DNA of 64,000 nucleotides from Pseudoduganella plicata. GTDB lineage: Bacteria > Pseudomonadota > Gammaproteobacteria > Burkholderiales > Burkholderiaceae_D. Location: assembly GCF_004421005.1 (NCBI RefSeq), contig NZ_CP038026.1, positions 2,232,001 through 2,296,000 on the forward strand, written 5' to 3'. This document shows positions 1 through 9,768 of the stretch, piece after piece. The position numbers and the translations under genes were made by a program. The stretch's first letter is position 1. Each line of letters begins with the position of its first letter. The notes under the pieces were generated by a model, which was given only the letters and a program-made list of their open reading frames with translations, ran no database searches and was not told the DNA's origin.

Positions 1-998
1 TGACTGATAGTACCGGACTGCAAAAAGCAGCGATTCTGATGCTGGCGATGGGTGAAACCGAGGCCGCCGAAGTGATGAAGTTCCTGGGGCCGCGCGAAGT
101 GCTGAAGCTGGGCGCCGCCATGGCGACGATGAAGGGCGTGCCGCACGAGCAGGTTGTCGACGTGCTCGATGACTTCCGCGACGAAGTGGCCGCCGCCTCC
201 ACCGTCGGCCTGGATTCGGACGAGTACATCCGCCAGGTGCTGACCAAGGCGCTGGGCGACGACAAGGCCTCCGTGCTGCTGTCGCGCATCCTGGGCGGCA
301 AGGACGCGTCCGGCATCGAAAGCCTGAAGTGGATGGATTCGCCGTCCGTCGCCGAACTGATCAGGAACGAGCACCCGCAGATCATCGCGACCATCCTCGT
401 CCACCTGGAGCGCGACCAGGCCTGCGAAATTCTGGGACACTTCACGGACCGACTGCGCAACGACGTGGTGCTGCGTATCGCCACCCTGGACGGCGTGCAG
501 CCGGCCGCGCTGCGCGAGCTGAACGACGTGCTGACGAAACTGCTGTCGGGTAACGAGAACATCAAGAAGTCCACGCTGGGCGGCGTGCGCGCGGCGGCCG
601 AGATCCTCAACTTCATGAGCGGCGAGCAGGAAAACTCGGTGATGGACAATATCAAGAACTACGACAACGACATGGCGCAGCAGATCATGGACGAGATGTT
701 CGTGTTCGACAACCTGATCGACATCGACGACCGCGGCATCCAGCTGCTGCTGCGCGAAGTGCAGTCGGAAATGCTGATCATCGCCCTGAAGGGCGCGTCG
801 CAGGAACTGCGCGAAAAGATCTTCAAGAACATGTCGGCCCGCGCCAGCGAAATGATGCGGGAAGACCTGGAATCGAAGGGCCCCGTGCGGCTGTCGGAAG
901 TGGAAACGCAGCAGAAACAGATCCTGCAGATCGTGCGCCGCCTGGCGGACGAAGGCCAGATCGTGTTGGGCGGCAAGGGCGAGGACTCTTTCGTTTAA
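1..998 (+). CDS. fliG: flagellar motor switch protein FliG (first base of start codon off the window)
   Basis: FliG sits in the flagellar C-ring, joins the MS-ring to FliM, and takes torque from the stator through its C-terminal charged helix. The window opens one base inside the start codon: reading from base 3 gives T-D-S-T-G-L-Q-K-A-A-I-L and then the conserved M-L-A-M-G-E-T-E, so only the A of an ATG seems missing and the protein would be 332 residues, normal for the family. The middle-domain EHPQ motif falls near residues 124-127, and the torque helix segment FKNMSARASEMMRED lies in the last quarter. It heads a compact fliGHIJKLMNOPQR run on the + strand; fliE and fliF are expected just outside. 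No defect is seen. Confidence 0.97.
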   Translation, partial: TDSTGLQKAAILMLAMGETEAAEVMKFLGPREVLKLGAAMATMKGVPHEQVVDVLDDFRDEVAAASTVGLDSDEYIRQVLTKALGDDKASVLLSRILGGKDASGIESLKWMDSPSVAELIRNEHPQIIATILVHLERDQACEILGHFTDRLRNDVVLRIATLDGVQPAALRELNDVLTKLLSGNENIKKSTLGGVRAAAEILNFMSGEQENSVMDNIKNYDNDMAQQIMDEMFVFDNLIDIDDRGIQLLLREVQSEMLIIALKGASQELREKIFKNMSARASEMMREDLESKGPVRLSEVETQQKQILQIVRRLADEGQIVLGGKGEDSFV

Positions 999-1028
999 AC
1001 TACAGTTTTGCACTGAACGAGGTACTGG

Positions 1029-1778
1029 TTGGCCCACATTCCGAAAGAGCAGCAGACGGCGTTCCAGCGCTGGGAACTGAAGTCGTTCGGCGACGAACGG
1101 CCCAGCACGCTGGCCGCACGCCAGCGCGAGGAAGCCGAAGCCCGCGCCGCCGCCGAGGCGGCTGCGGCCGAGGAAGCGGCACGCCAGGCGGAATACGAAG
1201 CCTTCCTGAACGCCCCTGCCCCGCCTGCCTATCCGACGGAAGAGGAACTGGCCGCCATCCGCGAGGAAGCGCGGCTGCAGGGCTACCAGGACGGTTACGC
1301 GGAAGGCCACCGCGCCGGCGAGGACGAAGCCATCCGCGAGGGCGAGGAAGCCACCGCCACCGCGCTGGCGCCGCTGGCCGGCCTGGCGGAACAGTTTGCC
1401 GAGGCGCTGCGCGGCGCCGACCAGCTGATCGCGCAGGATGTGCTGGAGCTTGCCATGCACCTGGCCCGCACGATGGTGCGCCAGGCATTGCCCGTCAAGC
1501 CGGAACTGATCGTGCCGATCGTGCGCGATGCCGTGGACACGCTGCCAAGCGTGCAGCAGCCGGCCGTGCTGATGCTCAACCCGGAGGATGCTGCCGTCGT
1601 GCGCACCGCCATCGGCGAGGAACTGGCCAAGGACGGCTGGCGTATCGCCGAGGACGAGTCGATCGCCCGCGGCGGCTGCCGGCTCGACACGGCCACCAAC
1701 CAGGTCGATGCCCAGATCGAATCGCGCTGGACCCGCCTCGCGGCGGCGCTCGGCAAAAATGTGGCGTGGCTGGATTAG
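1029..1778 (+). CDS. fliH: flagellar assembly protein FliH (export ATPase regulator)
   Basis: FliH binds the export ATPase FliI, holds it inactive and docks it to the C-ring and FlhA. The frame opens with TTG at 1029, preceded by GAGG at 1019-1022 with a six-base gap; no upstream ATG fits, so a TTG start is the best call and gives 249 residues. The first 90 residues are rich in Ala and Glu (probable coiled coil), followed by the heptad-like region G-Y-x-D-G-Y-A-E-G near residue 95 that is typical of FliH, and a C-terminal FliH/YscL globular part. It lies 30 bp after fliG and 9 bp before fliI. Assignment rests on position plus the low-complexity N-terminus and conserved C-terminus. Confidence 0.93.
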   Translation: MAHIPKEQQTAFQRWELKSFGDERPSTLAARQREEAEARAAAEAAAAEEAARQAEYEAFLNAPAPPAYPTEEELAAIREEARLQGYQDGYAEGHRAGEDEAIREGEEATATALAPLAGLAEQFAEALRGADQLIAQDVLELAMHLARTMVRQALPVKPELIVPIVRDAVDTLPSVQQPAVLMLNPEDAAVVRTAIGEELAKDGWRIAEDESIARGGCRLDTATNQVDAQIESRWTRLAAALGKNVAWLD

Positions 1779-1787
1779 GGAGTGCCC

Positions 1788-3212
1788 ATGGACGCGAATG
1801 TGACTGAACAGGCCGGCGCGGCGTTGCACGCCGGCCGCTGGCGTTCCTACCTGTCCGACTGCGCCGCCGTGGCGGACTTCGTCGAGCCCATGCAGGTGGC
1901 CGGCCGCGTTACCCGCGTTGCCGGCCTCGTCATGGAGGCCGTCGGCCTGCGCCTCGCGGTGGGGGCGGCGTGCACCGTGCCGCTGCCCGCGGGCGGGCGC
2001 GTAGAGGCGGAAGTCGTCGGCTTCGAAGGCGGCCGCCTGTTCCTGATGCCGCAAAGCGACGTCGAAGGCATCGTGCCCGGCACCCGCGTCTTTCCCGCCG
2101 AACCGCTGATCCCGCGACCTGGCTCCGTGTCGAGCGCCACGCCACGGCGGCGCACGAGCGACCGCGCGCGTCAGTTGCCGGTCGGGCCGGAACTGCTGGG
2201 CCGCGTCGTTGACGGCGCCGGCCGGCCCCTCGACGGGCTCGGTCCCATCCACGCTTCCGACAGCGCGCCCATCAACGTGCGCCCCCTCAATCCGCTGGGC
2301 CGCGCCCCCATTGTCGAGACACTGGATGTGGGCGTGCGTTGCATCAACGCCATGCTGACGGTCGGCCGTGGCCAACGGATGGGCCTGTTCGCCGGTTCCG
2401 GCGTGGGCAAATCCGTGCTGCTGGGCATGATGGCGCGCTACACGGCGGCCGACATCATCGTTGTCGGACTCATCGGCGAACGGGGCCGCGAGGTCAAGGA
2501 ATTCATCGATCATATCCTGGGTGAGGAAGGCCGCGCCCGCTCCGTCGTCATCGCCGCGCCGGCCGATACGCCGCCGCTGATGCGGATGCAGGCCACCGCC
2601 TATTCGACCGCCATCGCCGAGCACTTCCGCGACAAGGGCCAGAACGTGCTGCTGATCGTCGACTCGCTGACCCGCTACGCGATGGCGCAGCGCGAGATCG
2701 CGCTGGCCATCGGCGAACCGCCCGCGACCAAGGGCTATCCGCCATCCGTGTTTGCCAAACTGCCGGTGCTGGTGGAACGGGCCGGCAACGGCGAGGAAGG
2801 CGGCGGCTCGATTACGGCGTTCTATACGGTGCTGACGGAAGGCGACGACCAGCAGGACCCGATTGCCGACTCGGCGCGTGCCATCCTGGACGGGCACATC
2901 GTGCTGAACCGGCGGCTGGCCGAAGCGGGCCACTATCCCGCCATCGACATCGAACAGTCGATCAGCCGGGCCGCCCACTCGATCACCTCGCAGGAACACC
3001 AGACCCAGGCCCGCCGCCTGAAGCAGCTGTTTGCCCGCTACGAACGCAGCCGCGACCTGATCGCCGTGGGCGCCTACACGCCCGGCACCGATCCCGTGCT
3101 GGACCAGGCCATCAAGCTGCACGACCGCATCGAGCATTTCCTGCAGCAGCGGATCACGGAACGGGTCGATATGGCCGAGAGCTTGGGGCAATTGGCCACG
3201 CTGTTCGACTGA
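1788..3212 (+). CDS. fliI: flagellum-specific export ATPase FliI
   Basis: FliI is the F1-like ATPase that energises and unfolds substrates for flagellar type III export. ATG at 1788 (MDANVTEQ) is chosen over an in-frame GTG at 1782 because GGAG at 1779-1782 is then five bases away. The product is 474 residues. The Walker A loop GSGVGKS lies near residue 203, the [10 protein letters not shown] segment follows at about 237, and the Walker B strand [14 protein letters not shown] is near 287; the T3SS-ATPase C-terminal domain is present. It follows fliH by 9 bp and precedes fliJ by 34 bp. Length, motifs and order match the family. Confidence 0.97.
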   Translation: MDANVTEQAGAALHAGRWRSYLSDCAAVADFVEPMQVAGRVTRVAGLVMEAVGLRLAVGAACTVPLPAGGRVEAEVVGFEGGRLFLMPQSDVEGIVPGTRVFPAEPLIPRPGSVSSATPRRRTSDRARQLPVGPELLGRVVDGAGRPLDGLGPIHASDSAPINVRPLNPLGRAPIVETLDVGVRCINAMLTVGRGQRMGLFAGSGVGKSVLLGMMARYTAADIIVVGLIGERGREVKEFIDHILGEEGRARSVVIAAPADTPPLMRMQATAYSTAIAEHFRDKGQNVLLIVDSLTRYAMAQREIALAIGEPPATKGYPPSVFAKLPVLVERAGNGEEGGGSITAFYTVLTEGDDQQDPIADSARAILDGHIVLNRRLAEAGHYPAIDIEQSISRAAHSITSQEHQTQARRLKQLFARYERSRDLIAVGAYTPGTDPVLDQAIKLHDRIEHFLQQRITERVDMAESLGQLATLFD

Positions 3213-3246
3213 TTGAATCCGTTGCCTGTTGCCTATAATCAGCAAT

Positions 3247-3687
3247 ATGGCCTCGACTTCCCAACTTGAAACACTGATCGACATGGCGCGTCGCGAAACC
3301 GACGACTGCGCCAAGCGGCTGGGTGCCGCGCTGAAAGCCGTCACCGATGCGGAAGAGAAGCTGAAGATGCTGATCGGCTACCGCGACGAATACGGCCGCC
3401 GCTTCGACGCCGCGCAGCAGGGCGGCATCACGCCGATGGCTTACCGCAACTTCCAGGCGTTCATGGAAAAGCTCGACACGGCCGTGAAAGGCCAGGAAGA
3501 GATGGTGCGGCATGCCCAGAAGCGCGGCGAGATGGAAAAGACAAAGTGGCAGGAAGCCGAGCGCAAACGCATGTCCTATTCGACGCTGCGCGACCGTGAA
3601 GCGGCCCGGCAGCAAAAGATCGAAGCCAAGCGCGACCAGAAGGCCATGGACGAGCACGCTGCACGGCAGGCCTTCTACAAGCGCTGA
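3247..3687 (+). CDS. fliJ: flagellar export chaperone-escort protein FliJ
   Basis: FliJ is a coiled-coil protein that penetrates the FliI hexamer and links it to FlhA, also recycling export chaperones. The frame can be read from a TTG at 3229, but ATG at 3247 (MASTSQLETLIDMARRE) gives 146 residues, the usual FliJ size, so that start is preferred; the ribosome site is weak. The whole protein is predicted alpha-helical and rich in K, E, Q and R, with heptads such as KTKWQEAERKRM in the second half. The gene lies between fliI and fliK. Sequence conservation in FliJ is low, so the call leans on size, composition and position. Confidence 0.92.
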   Translation: MASTSQLETLIDMARRETDDCAKRLGAALKAVTDAEEKLKMLIGYRDEYGRRFDAAQQGGITPMAYRNFQAFMEKLDTAVKGQEEMVRHAQKRGEMEKTKWQEAERKRMSYSTLRDREAARQQKIEAKRDQKAMDEHAARQAFYKR

Positions 3688-3738
3688 TCCCGGCGTACCG
3701 ATTCACGATTTACCAGCGAAAGAGCAAGGCCGCGTCCC

Positions 3739-5079
3739 ATGCAGACCCAGTCCATCCAGAACACTCTACTGAACACCAGCGTACCGACCGGGCAGAAGCG
3801 CGCCGAGGGCGACCTGGACTTCAAGCAGGCGCTGGCGCGTCAGGTCGAGCGCCAGCCCCTGCCGCAGCCCATCAAGGTACCGATGAAGTCGGCGCCGATG
3901 ACGAAACCGGCACCGACCGCCCAGGCGCAACCGTCCAAACCGGTCACGCCGAATCCGGCTGCAAAGACCAGCCAGGCCAACGCGGCGAACCAGGCCAAGC
4001 CGGCGCAGCAGACCAGCCAGGCCAAGGCGGCCGACGCGGCGGAGCAGGCGCAGGAAGCGGACGCGGCCGACAGCACGCGCGATACCGCAGCGGCGGACGC
4101 AACGGCAGCCGCCGCGACCGCAGCGGCGGCCGAGGCTGCACCGGCAGAGACCACTGCACAACCGGCCGATGCCGCGGCGGCCGAAGCAGCAGCAGCCGCC
4201 GCCGCAGCCGTCGATCCGATGGCCAACATGCTGGCCATGATCGCCGCATACAACCAGCAGACCCAGGCGGCCAGACCAGCCGAAGGCACGGCCGACGTGC
4301 CCGCCGAAGGCGGCACGGCCGGCGATCCGCTGGCCGCGCTGCAGGACGAGACGGCAGATGAAGCCGGCAAGGGCGGCAAGCCCGATGCGGGACTGGGCGC
4401 CGATACGGGCGCGGCGGGCAAGGGCAAGGCCGATGCGGCCGCCCTCCCCGGCGCCGATGCACGGGCGCTGGATGCGGGCAAGCTGGAATTGTCCGCCGGC
4501 GCCGTCAAGACAGAAATGAAGGCCGAAGCGTTTGCCGCCAAGCTGGCGGACGCGGCGGCGGCAACCCAGCCCGTGCTGCCGCAGGCGACCCAGACGCTGG
4601 TCGCCACGGCCCAGGCGGCCGACGTGGCCGCGTCGAACCAGTTGCAGGCCCGCGTCGGCAGCAGCGCCTGGGAGCAGCAGCTGGGCCAGAAAGTCGTCTG
4701 GATGGTGGCCGGTGGCGACCAGAGCGCCTCGCTGACGTTGAATCCGCCCGACCTGGGTCCGCTGCAGATCGTGCTGAACGTGTCGAACGACCAGGCCAGC
4801 GTGAGCTTCATGGCCGCCGAGCCGGAAACCCGCCAGGCACTGGAAGACGCGATGCCGAAACTGCGTGAAACGATGAGCGAAGCGGGCATCCAGCTCGGCG
4901 AGGCCAGCGTCTCGACAGGTAGCCAGGACCAGCGCCAGGCGTTTGCCGAACAGGCCGAAGCGCGCGCCGCGGCCGGCAGCCGGCGGTTCAATAACGGCGG
5001 CGGCGAAGGTCCGGCGCAGGCGCAGCCCGAGCCGGTGGTGCGGCGCGCCATACTGGGGGCGGTCGACACGTTCGCCTAG
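3739..5079 (+). CDS. fliK: flagellar hook-length control protein FliK
   Basis: FliK is exported during hook growth; its N-terminal part measures the hook and its C-terminal domain switches FlhB specificity from hook to filament substrates. ATG at 3739 gives 446 residues. Residues about 60-170 are a low-complexity Ala/Gln/Asp-rich ruler with runs of alanine. The C-terminal Flg_hook domain (about 310-395) contains the conserved SLTLNPPDLGPLQI strand and the downstream A-x-x-M-x-x-L-R helix. A short Gly/Gln/Arg-rich tail follows. The antisense strand carries a 604-codon open frame over this gene, which I regard as a composition artefact. Position after fliJ agrees with the call. Confidence 0.95.
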   Translation: MQTQSIQNTLLNTSVPTGQKRAEGDLDFKQALARQVERQPLPQPIKVPMKSAPMTKPAPTAQAQPSKPVTPNPAAKTSQANAANQAKPAQQTSQAKAADAAEQAQEADAADSTRDTAAADATAAAATAAAAEAAPAETTAQPADAAAAEAAAAAAAAVDPMANMLAMIAAYNQQTQAARPAEGTADVPAEGGTAGDPLAALQDETADEAGKGGKPDAGLGADTGAAGKGKADAAALPGADARALDAGKLELSAGAVKTEMKAEAFAAKLADAAAATQPVLPQATQTLVATAQAADVAASNQLQARVGSSAWEQQLGQKVVWMVAGGDQSASLTLNPPDLGPLQIVLNVSNDQASVSFMAAEPETRQALEDAMPKLRETMSEAGIQLGEASVSTGSQDQRQAFAEQAEARAAAGSRRFNNGGGEGPAQAQPEPVVRRAILGAVDTFA

Positions 5080-5268
5080 TGGCAGCATAATGCGCGGTGG
5101 AAACAAAAGAGTGGCGGCAATTCCGCCCTCTGCTCGCGCGATGTTGGCGCGGCGGTTGCCCCTAGAATGACATAATCGAGCCGGCGTCGTATCCGGCCAG
5201 GCTTGGAACTGCGCGGACCTGCCCCGCCGCGCATCTCCTTCAACCCGGGGCAGTGTGAAAGCGAGAAG
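5080..5268. other. fliK-fliL intergenic segment with a short hairpin
   Basis: This 189-bp gap contains a small perfect inverted repeat, GGCGG-CAATT-CCGCC, near 5114-5128, without a following T-run. No convincing promoter was found, although a gap this long in an otherwise tight operon suggests that fliLMNOPQR may have its own transcription start. Confidence 0.4.
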
Positions 5269-5787
5269 ATGAAGGCTGATGCGAAAGCCGAAGCGGCACC
5301 GGCCGGTGGCGGTTCCAAGAAAAAACTGATCATGATTATCGTGGCCGTGCTGATCCTCGCCATCGGCGGCGGCGGCGGTGCTTACTTCATGCTGAAGGGC
5401 CAGGACGACAGTGCCGAGCACGACGACGAGCCCGTCAAGAAGAAATCGAAGAAGAAAAAGAAGGAAGCCGGTCCGCCCGTGTACGTGCCGGTCGAGGCGT
5501 TCACCGTCAACCTGCAGCCGGAGGAAGGCGAACAGTACCTGCAGCTGGCGTTTACGCTGCAGGTGCCCGATGCCGAGCAATCCGAGGGCATCAAGAACAA
5601 TATGCCAAAGGTGCGCAGCCGGATACTGCTCCTGCTATCCTCGAAGAAGGCGTCGGAAATCAATACACCCGAGGGCAAGCAGCAGCTCAGCAAGGAGATT
5701 CTCGAACAGGTCAACGAGCCGTTCGAGGAACATGGCGACGAGCAGGAAGTCTCGGAAGTATTATTTACCTCGTTTATCATCCAGTAA
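5269..5787 (+). CDS. fliL: flagellar basal body-associated protein FliL
   Basis: FliL is a single-pass inner-membrane protein that surrounds the stator and supports torque and swarming. An in-frame TTG exists at 5203, but ATG at 5269 (MKADAKAEAAPAGGG) with a GAGAAG-like site just upstream gives the usual short cytoplasmic N-terminus and 172 residues. A transmembrane helix runs from about residue 19 to 40 (LIMIIVAVLILAIGGGG), then a Lys-rich patch, then the periplasmic FliL domain beginning with V-Y-V-P-V-E-A-F-T-V-N-L. It precedes fliM by 23 bp. Confidence 0.95.
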   Translation: MKADAKAEAAPAGGGSKKKLIMIIVAVLILAIGGGGGAYFMLKGQDDSAEHDDEPVKKKSKKKKKEAGPPVYVPVEAFTVNLQPEEGEQYLQLAFTLQVPDAEQSEGIKNNMPKVRSRILLLLSSKKASEINTPEGKQQLSKEILEQVNEPFEEHGDEQEVSEVLFTSFIIQ

Positions 5788-5810
5788 GCACACAGCGAAC
5801 ATAAAGAGTC

Positions 5811-6794
5811 ATGGCCGATAATTTTCTCTCCCAGGAAGAAGTCGATGCCCTCCTGAAAGGCGTGAACGGCGATCAGGATGACGTCGCCGCGCCCGAGGAA
5901 GTCGCGGGAGTCAGAACCTACAACCTGGCAACCCAGGAGCGCATCGTGCGCGGCCGGATGCCCACGTTGGAAATTATCAACGAGCGTTTCGCCCGTCTGC
6001 TGCGCGTGGGTCTGTTCAACTTCCTGCGCCGCAGCGCGGAGGTGTCGGTCGGATCCGTCCGCGTGTCGAAGTACAGCGAGTTCATTCGTAACCTGGTCGT
6101 GCCGACCAACCTGAATCTCGTGCACATGAAGCCGCTGCGGGGCACGGCGCTGATGGTGTTCGATCCGGGCCTTGTGTTCCTGCTGGTGGACAACCTGTTC
6201 GGCGGCGACGGCCGCTTCCACACGCGCGTCGAGGGCCGCGACTTCACGGCCACCGAGCAGCGCATCATCCTGCGCATTCTCGATATCGTGTTCGAGGCGT
6301 ACACGAAGTCATGGGAACCGGTGTTCCCCGTCGAATTCGAGTACATTCGTTCCGAAATGAACACGCAGTTCGCCAACATCGCCACGCCGAACGAGGTGGT
6401 GGTGGCGTCGACGTTCACGGTCGAGCTGGGTTCCGTGTCCGGGCAGATCCACTTCTGCATGCCGTACTCGATGATCGAACCGATCCGCGATGCGCTGACG
6501 TCGTCGCTGCAGGGCGAGGCACTGGAAGTGGACAAGCGCTGGATCCGCCTGATGACGCAGCAGATCCAGATCGCCGAAGTGGAACTGGTGGCACGGCTGG
6601 GCACGGCCAAGGTCAGCTTCGACGAGATCCTGAACATGCGGGTGGGCGACGTGATTCCGCTGAATATTCCGGAAACGATCGAGGCAACCGTGGATGGCGT
6701 ACCAGTGCTGGACTGCACGTACGGCGTCCTGAACGGACAATACGCGCTGAAGGTGGAGAAACTCCTCGCCAACAGCGATAATCTCAGTAAATAA
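5811..6794 (+). CDS. fliM: flagellar motor switch protein FliM
   Basis: FliM is the C-ring protein that binds phosphorylated CheY and sets rotation direction. ATG at 5811 gives 327 residues. The N-terminal CheY-binding peptide F-L-S-Q-E-E-V-D-A-L-L is at residues 5-15, followed by the CheC-like middle domain (about 45-235, with F-G-G-D-G-R-F) and the C-terminal SpoA/FliN-like domain (about 250-320, with M-R-V-G-D-V-I-P-L). All expected parts are present. It sits 23 bp after fliL and 26 bp before fliN. Confidence 0.98.
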   Translation: MADNFLSQEEVDALLKGVNGDQDDVAAPEEVAGVRTYNLATQERIVRGRMPTLEIINERFARLLRVGLFNFLRRSAEVSVGSVRVSKYSEFIRNLVVPTNLNLVHMKPLRGTALMVFDPGLVFLLVDNLFGGDGRFHTRVEGRDFTATEQRIILRILDIVFEAYTKSWEPVFPVEFEYIRSEMNTQFANIATPNEVVVASTFTVELGSVSGQIHFCMPYSMIEPIRDALTSSLQGEALEVDKRWIRLMTQQIQIAEVELVARLGTAKVSFDEILNMRVGDVIPLNIPETIEATVDGVPVLDCTYGVLNGQYALKVEKLLANSDNLSK

Positions 6795-6820
6795 GATTTG
6801 CGGTAACGCAGGAGCGAAAC

Positions 6821-7240
6821 ATGTCTGACAACCAAGACGATCAAACAGCCGACGACGATCTGTGGGGTGCCGCGATTGCCGAGCAGGCCAAGGCCGAAGC
6901 GGAAGCGCTGCAAAGCCAGGCCGCGACGGCCGCCGTGTTCAAGGATTTCTCCAAGACGGCCCCGAAGACGGAAACGCACAACGATATCGACTTCATCCTC
7001 GATATCCCCGTCCAGCTGACGGTCGAGCTGGGCCGCACCAAGATCGCCATCAAGAACCTGCTGCAGCTGGCGCAGGGCTCCGTGGTGGAACTCGATGGCC
7101 TGGCCGGCGAACCGATGGACGTGCTGGTGAACGGCTGCCTGATCGCCCAGGGCGAGGTGGTGGTCGTGAACGACAAATTCGGTATCCGCCTGACGGACAT
7201 CATCACCCCTTCCGAACGCATCCGAAAACTGAATAAATGA
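6821..7240 (+). CDS. fliN: flagellar motor switch protein FliN
   Basis: FliN forms the base of the C-ring with FliM and helps receive FliH-FliI complexes. ATG at 6821 follows a good AGGAG site (6809-6813). The product is 139 residues: an acidic N-terminal stretch, then the SpoA domain (about 55-135) with I-P-V-Q-L-T-V-E-L-G-R and the conserved L-N/I-A-x-G-E-V-V-V-V segment near 105-115. The stop overlaps the fliO start (ATGA at 7237-7240), so translation is probably coupled. Confidence 0.97.
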   Translation: MSDNQDDQTADDDLWGAAIAEQAKAEAEALQSQAATAAVFKDFSKTAPKTETHNDIDFILDIPVQLTVELGRTKIAIKNLLQLAQGSVVELDGLAGEPMDVLVNGCLIAQGEVVVVNDKFGIRLTDIITPSERIRKLNK

Positions 7241-7905
7241 CCTACGCGTCCTGCAAGGCGCTGTCGACGACGCTGCTGGCTGGCATTTTGCTGACCAGCA
7301 GCTTTGTCGTTTCTGCGCAGACCTCTTCCACGCCCGTCGTCACGGCGCCCATCAACCGTACCGTGGCGCCCGTCAAGGCAGGCGAACCGGCCACTGTGCC
7401 GGTCGACCCGGCCATTGCCGGCGCACCAGCCACCGCGCCCGTCGCCGAGACGCCGGACCCGGCCGCGCCGGCCCAGCCGCGCGCCACGACGCCGGAGCAG
7501 CAGGCCGCGCTGGCCGGCGCCCGGCCCGTCACGCCGACGGCCATGCCGGCCGCGCCGTCCGCTGCCGGCAGCCTGTTGCAGACCGTGGCCGCGCTGGCCG
7601 CCGTGCTGGCGATCGTCATGGGCCTGGCCTGGATGCTGAAACGCTTCGGGCCGAAGACCGTCACGGGCGGCTCGGCCGTCAAGCTGGTGGGCGCGATGTC
7701 GGTCGGCACGCGCGAGCGCATCCTGGTCGTGGAAGTGGGTGACCAGTGGATTGTCGTGGGCGCCTCCCCGGGGCGGATGAACGCGCTGGCGACGATGCCG
7801 CGCCAGGAAGCCGCGGCATCCATGCCGGGACCACATCCGAACCTGCCGGCCACGAATTTCTCCGAGTGGTTCAAACAGACGATCGAAAAGCGCAATGGCA
7901 AGTAA
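7237..7905 (+). CDS. fliO: flagellar biosynthesis protein FliO
   Basis: FliO is a membrane protein that helps FliP oligomerise while the export gate is built. ATG at 7237 overlaps the fliN stop by four bases. The 222-residue product is larger than average: it starts with a signal-like hydrophobic segment (about 8-27, ending in S-A-Q), has a Pro/Ala/Thr-rich periplasmic stretch (about 30-105), then a transmembrane helix (about 108-130) and a C-terminal FliO domain with the [14 protein letters not shown] core. The 3' end overlaps fliP by 11 bases. Confidence 0.92.
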   Translation: MTYASCKALSTTLLAGILLTSSFVVSAQTSSTPVVTAPINRTVAPVKAGEPATVPVDPAIAGAPATAPVAETPDPAAPAQPRATTPEQQAALAGARPVTPTAMPAAPSAAGSLLQTVAALAAVLAIVMGLAWMLKRFGPKTVTGGSAVKLVGAMSVGTRERILVVEVGDQWIVVGASPGRMNALATMPRQEAAASMPGPHPNLPATNFSEWFKQTIEKRNGK

Positions 7906-8653
7906 TTCGAGGAATCTCTACTGCGCCGCTGCGCTGGCGGCCGGCCTGCTGGCGCTGCCGCTGATCGCGGGCGCCGCGCCGACGATCCCCGCGTTCACCA
8001 CGAGCGCGGCGCCGGGCGGCGGCACGCAGTACGGCCTGACGATCCAGACGCTCATCCTGATGACGTCGCTGACGTTCCTGCCCGCGGTGCTGCTGATGAT
8101 GACTGGCTTCACCCGCATCGTCATCGTGCTGGGGCTGCTGCGCCAGGCGCTGGGCACGCAGACGGCGCCGCCCAACCAGGTGATGGTCGGCCTGGCGCTG
8201 TTCCTGACGTTCTTCGTCATGGGCCCCACGTTCGACCGTATCTACACGGAAGCGTACCAGCCGCTGCAGGCCAACCAGATCACGATGCAGCAGGCGATGG
8301 AACGGGGCTCGGCGCCGTTGAAGACGTTCATGCTGAAGCAGACGCGCCAGGCCGACCTGGCGCTGTTTGTCAAGATCTCGCGCAGCCCCGCGCTGCAGGG
8401 TCCCGAAGACGTGCCGCTGCGCATCCTGATCCCGGCATTTATCACCAGTGAACTGAAGACGGCGTTCCAGATCGGCTTTGCCATCTTCATCCCGTTCCTG
8501 ATCATCGACATGGTGGTCGCCTCGGTGCTGATGTCGATGGGTATGATGATGATGTCGCCGGCCGTCATCTCGCTGCCGTTCAAGATGATGCTGTTCGTGC
8601 TGGTCGACGGCTGGCAACTGCTGCTGGGCTCGCTGTCCCAGAGTTTCTACTAG
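7895..8653 (+). CDS. fliP: flagellar export gate protein FliP
   Basis: FliP forms the core of the export gate as five copies in the FliPQR complex. ATG at 7895 lies inside the end of fliO, so the two are likely coupled. The product is 252 residues with a cleavable signal peptide (about 1-28, hydrophobic core [12 protein letters not shown]) and four transmembrane segments. The family signature [11 protein letters not shown] is near residue 66 and the late [17 protein letters not shown] segment near 195. It is followed after 8 bp by fliQ. Confidence 0.97.
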   Translation: MASNSRNLYCAAALAAGLLALPLIAGAAPTIPAFTTSAAPGGGTQYGLTIQTLILMTSLTFLPAVLLMMTGFTRIVIVLGLLRQALGTQTAPPNQVMVGLALFLTFFVMGPTFDRIYTEAYQPLQANQITMQQAMERGSAPLKTFMLKQTRQADLALFVKISRSPALQGPEDVPLRILIPAFITSELKTAFQIGFAIFIPFLIIDMVVASVLMSMGMMMMSPAVISLPFKMMLFVLVDGWQLLLGSLSQSFY

Positions 8654-8661
8654 GAGGCGCC

Positions 8662-8931
8662 ATGACACCGGAAAGCGTCCTGTCGATGGGCCGGCATGCA
8701 ATGGAAATCACGTTGATGGTGTCGGCGCCGCTGCTGCTGGTGGCGCTCGTCATCGGCCTGATCGTCTCGATCTTCCAGGCGGCCACGCAGATCAACGAAC
8801 AGACCCTGTCGTTCATCCCGAAACTGGTGGGCGTGTTTGTCGCGCTGGTCGTGGCCGGTCCGTGGATGATTTCCGTGATGACGGACTATATGCGCGAGAT
8901 CTTCACCGGCATCCCCAATATGGTCGGGTAA
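8662..8931 (+). CDS. fliQ: flagellar export gate protein FliQ
   Basis: FliQ packs around the FliP-FliR gate in the membrane. ATG at 8662 follows a strong AGGAGG site at 8652-8657. The product is 89 residues, the normal length, with two transmembrane helices (about 16-38 and 50-72) and the conserved motif Q-A-A-T-Q-I-N-E-Q-T-L-S-F-I-P-K in the loop between them. It is 8 bp after fliP and 6 bp before fliR. Confidence 0.97.
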   Translation: MTPESVLSMGRHAMEITLMVSAPLLLVALVIGLIVSIFQAATQINEQTLSFIPKLVGVFVALVVAGPWMISVMTDYMREIFTGIPNMVG

Positions 8932-8937
8932 CGGCCG

Positions 8938-9768
8938 ATGCTGGTGCTCACCGCGGCCGAGATCAATACGTGGATCGCCGGCCTGATCTGGCCATTGACG
9001 CGCATCCTCGGCCTGATCACGGCCTCACCGCTGTTCGGCAACCCGCGCATCCCGCAGACCGTCCAGCTGAGCCTGGGCATCGTGATCGCCATCGGCATCG
9101 CGCCGCTCGTCCCTGCCGTCCCCGCCGCCGACCCCGCCTCATATGCCGGACTGCTGATCCTGGCGAAAGAACTCATCACGGGCGTGGCGATGGGCTTCGC
9201 CATGCGCATCGTCTTTGCCGCCGTCGAGATGGCGGGCGAAATCAGCAGCCTGACGATGGGCCTGGGCTTCGCCAGCTTCTTCGACCCGATGTCGCAAGGC
9301 CGCTCGTCCGGCATCGCCCAGTTCCTGACGTGGATCGCCACGATGTCGATGCTCGTTGCCAACGTCCACCTGCTGCTGCTGGAAGCCCTCGCCGAAAGCT
9401 TCTTCACGCTGCCGATCGCCAGCACGACCTTCCACGGCGGCGGCTTCTGGGACCTGGCCACGTGGGGCGCGAAAATCTTCAGCGCCGGCCTGCAACTGTC
9501 GATGCCCGTCATCGCCGCCCTCCTCATCACCAACGTCGCACTGGGCATCCTGACCCGCGCCGCGCCGCAGCTGAACCTGTTCGGCATCGGCTTTCCCATC
9601 ACCCTGGGCGCCGGCTTCCTCGTGCTGATGATTGCGCTGCCGTATCTGTCGACGCCACTGATGAATCTGCTCGGATCGGGGACGGAGAAGGCGCGGCATC
9701 TGTCGCGGGCGTTTGCCGGTAAGGGGGATGTGCCGGCGAAGCCCATCCTGGCGCCGCCTCGGCAGTAG
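8938..9768 (+). CDS. fliR: flagellar export gate protein FliR
   Basis: FliR completes the FliPQR gate and contacts FlhB. ATG at 8938 gives 276 residues, with about six hydrophobic segments and the conserved N-R-I/P-R-I-P-Q-T-V-Q-L-S-L-G region near 38-52. The G-F-A-S-F-F-D-P-M-S-Q-G-R-S loop near residue 110-125 is typical of FliR. This is the last gene of the fliG-fliR run; base composition changes right after its stop, where a lower-GC insertion begins. Confidence 0.96.
   Translation: MLVLTAAEINTWIAGLIWPLTRILGLITASPLFGNPRIPQTVQLSLGIVIAIGIAPLVPAVPAADPASYAGLLILAKELITGVAMGFAMRIVFAAVEMAGEISSLTMGLGFASFFDPMSQGRSSGIAQFLTWIATMSMLVANVHLLLLEALAESFFTLPIASTTFHGGGFWDLATWGAKIFSAGLQLSMPVIAALLITNVALGILTRAAPQLNLFGIGFPITLGAGFLVLMIALPYLSTPLMNLLGSGTEKARHLSRAFAGKGDVPAKPILAPPRQ

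Noticed and set aside
3766..5580. 604-codon minus-strand open frame opposite fliK/fliL
   Set aside because: It mirrors the Ala-rich fliK coding strand, has no recognisable domain, and reflects high-GC codon bias.
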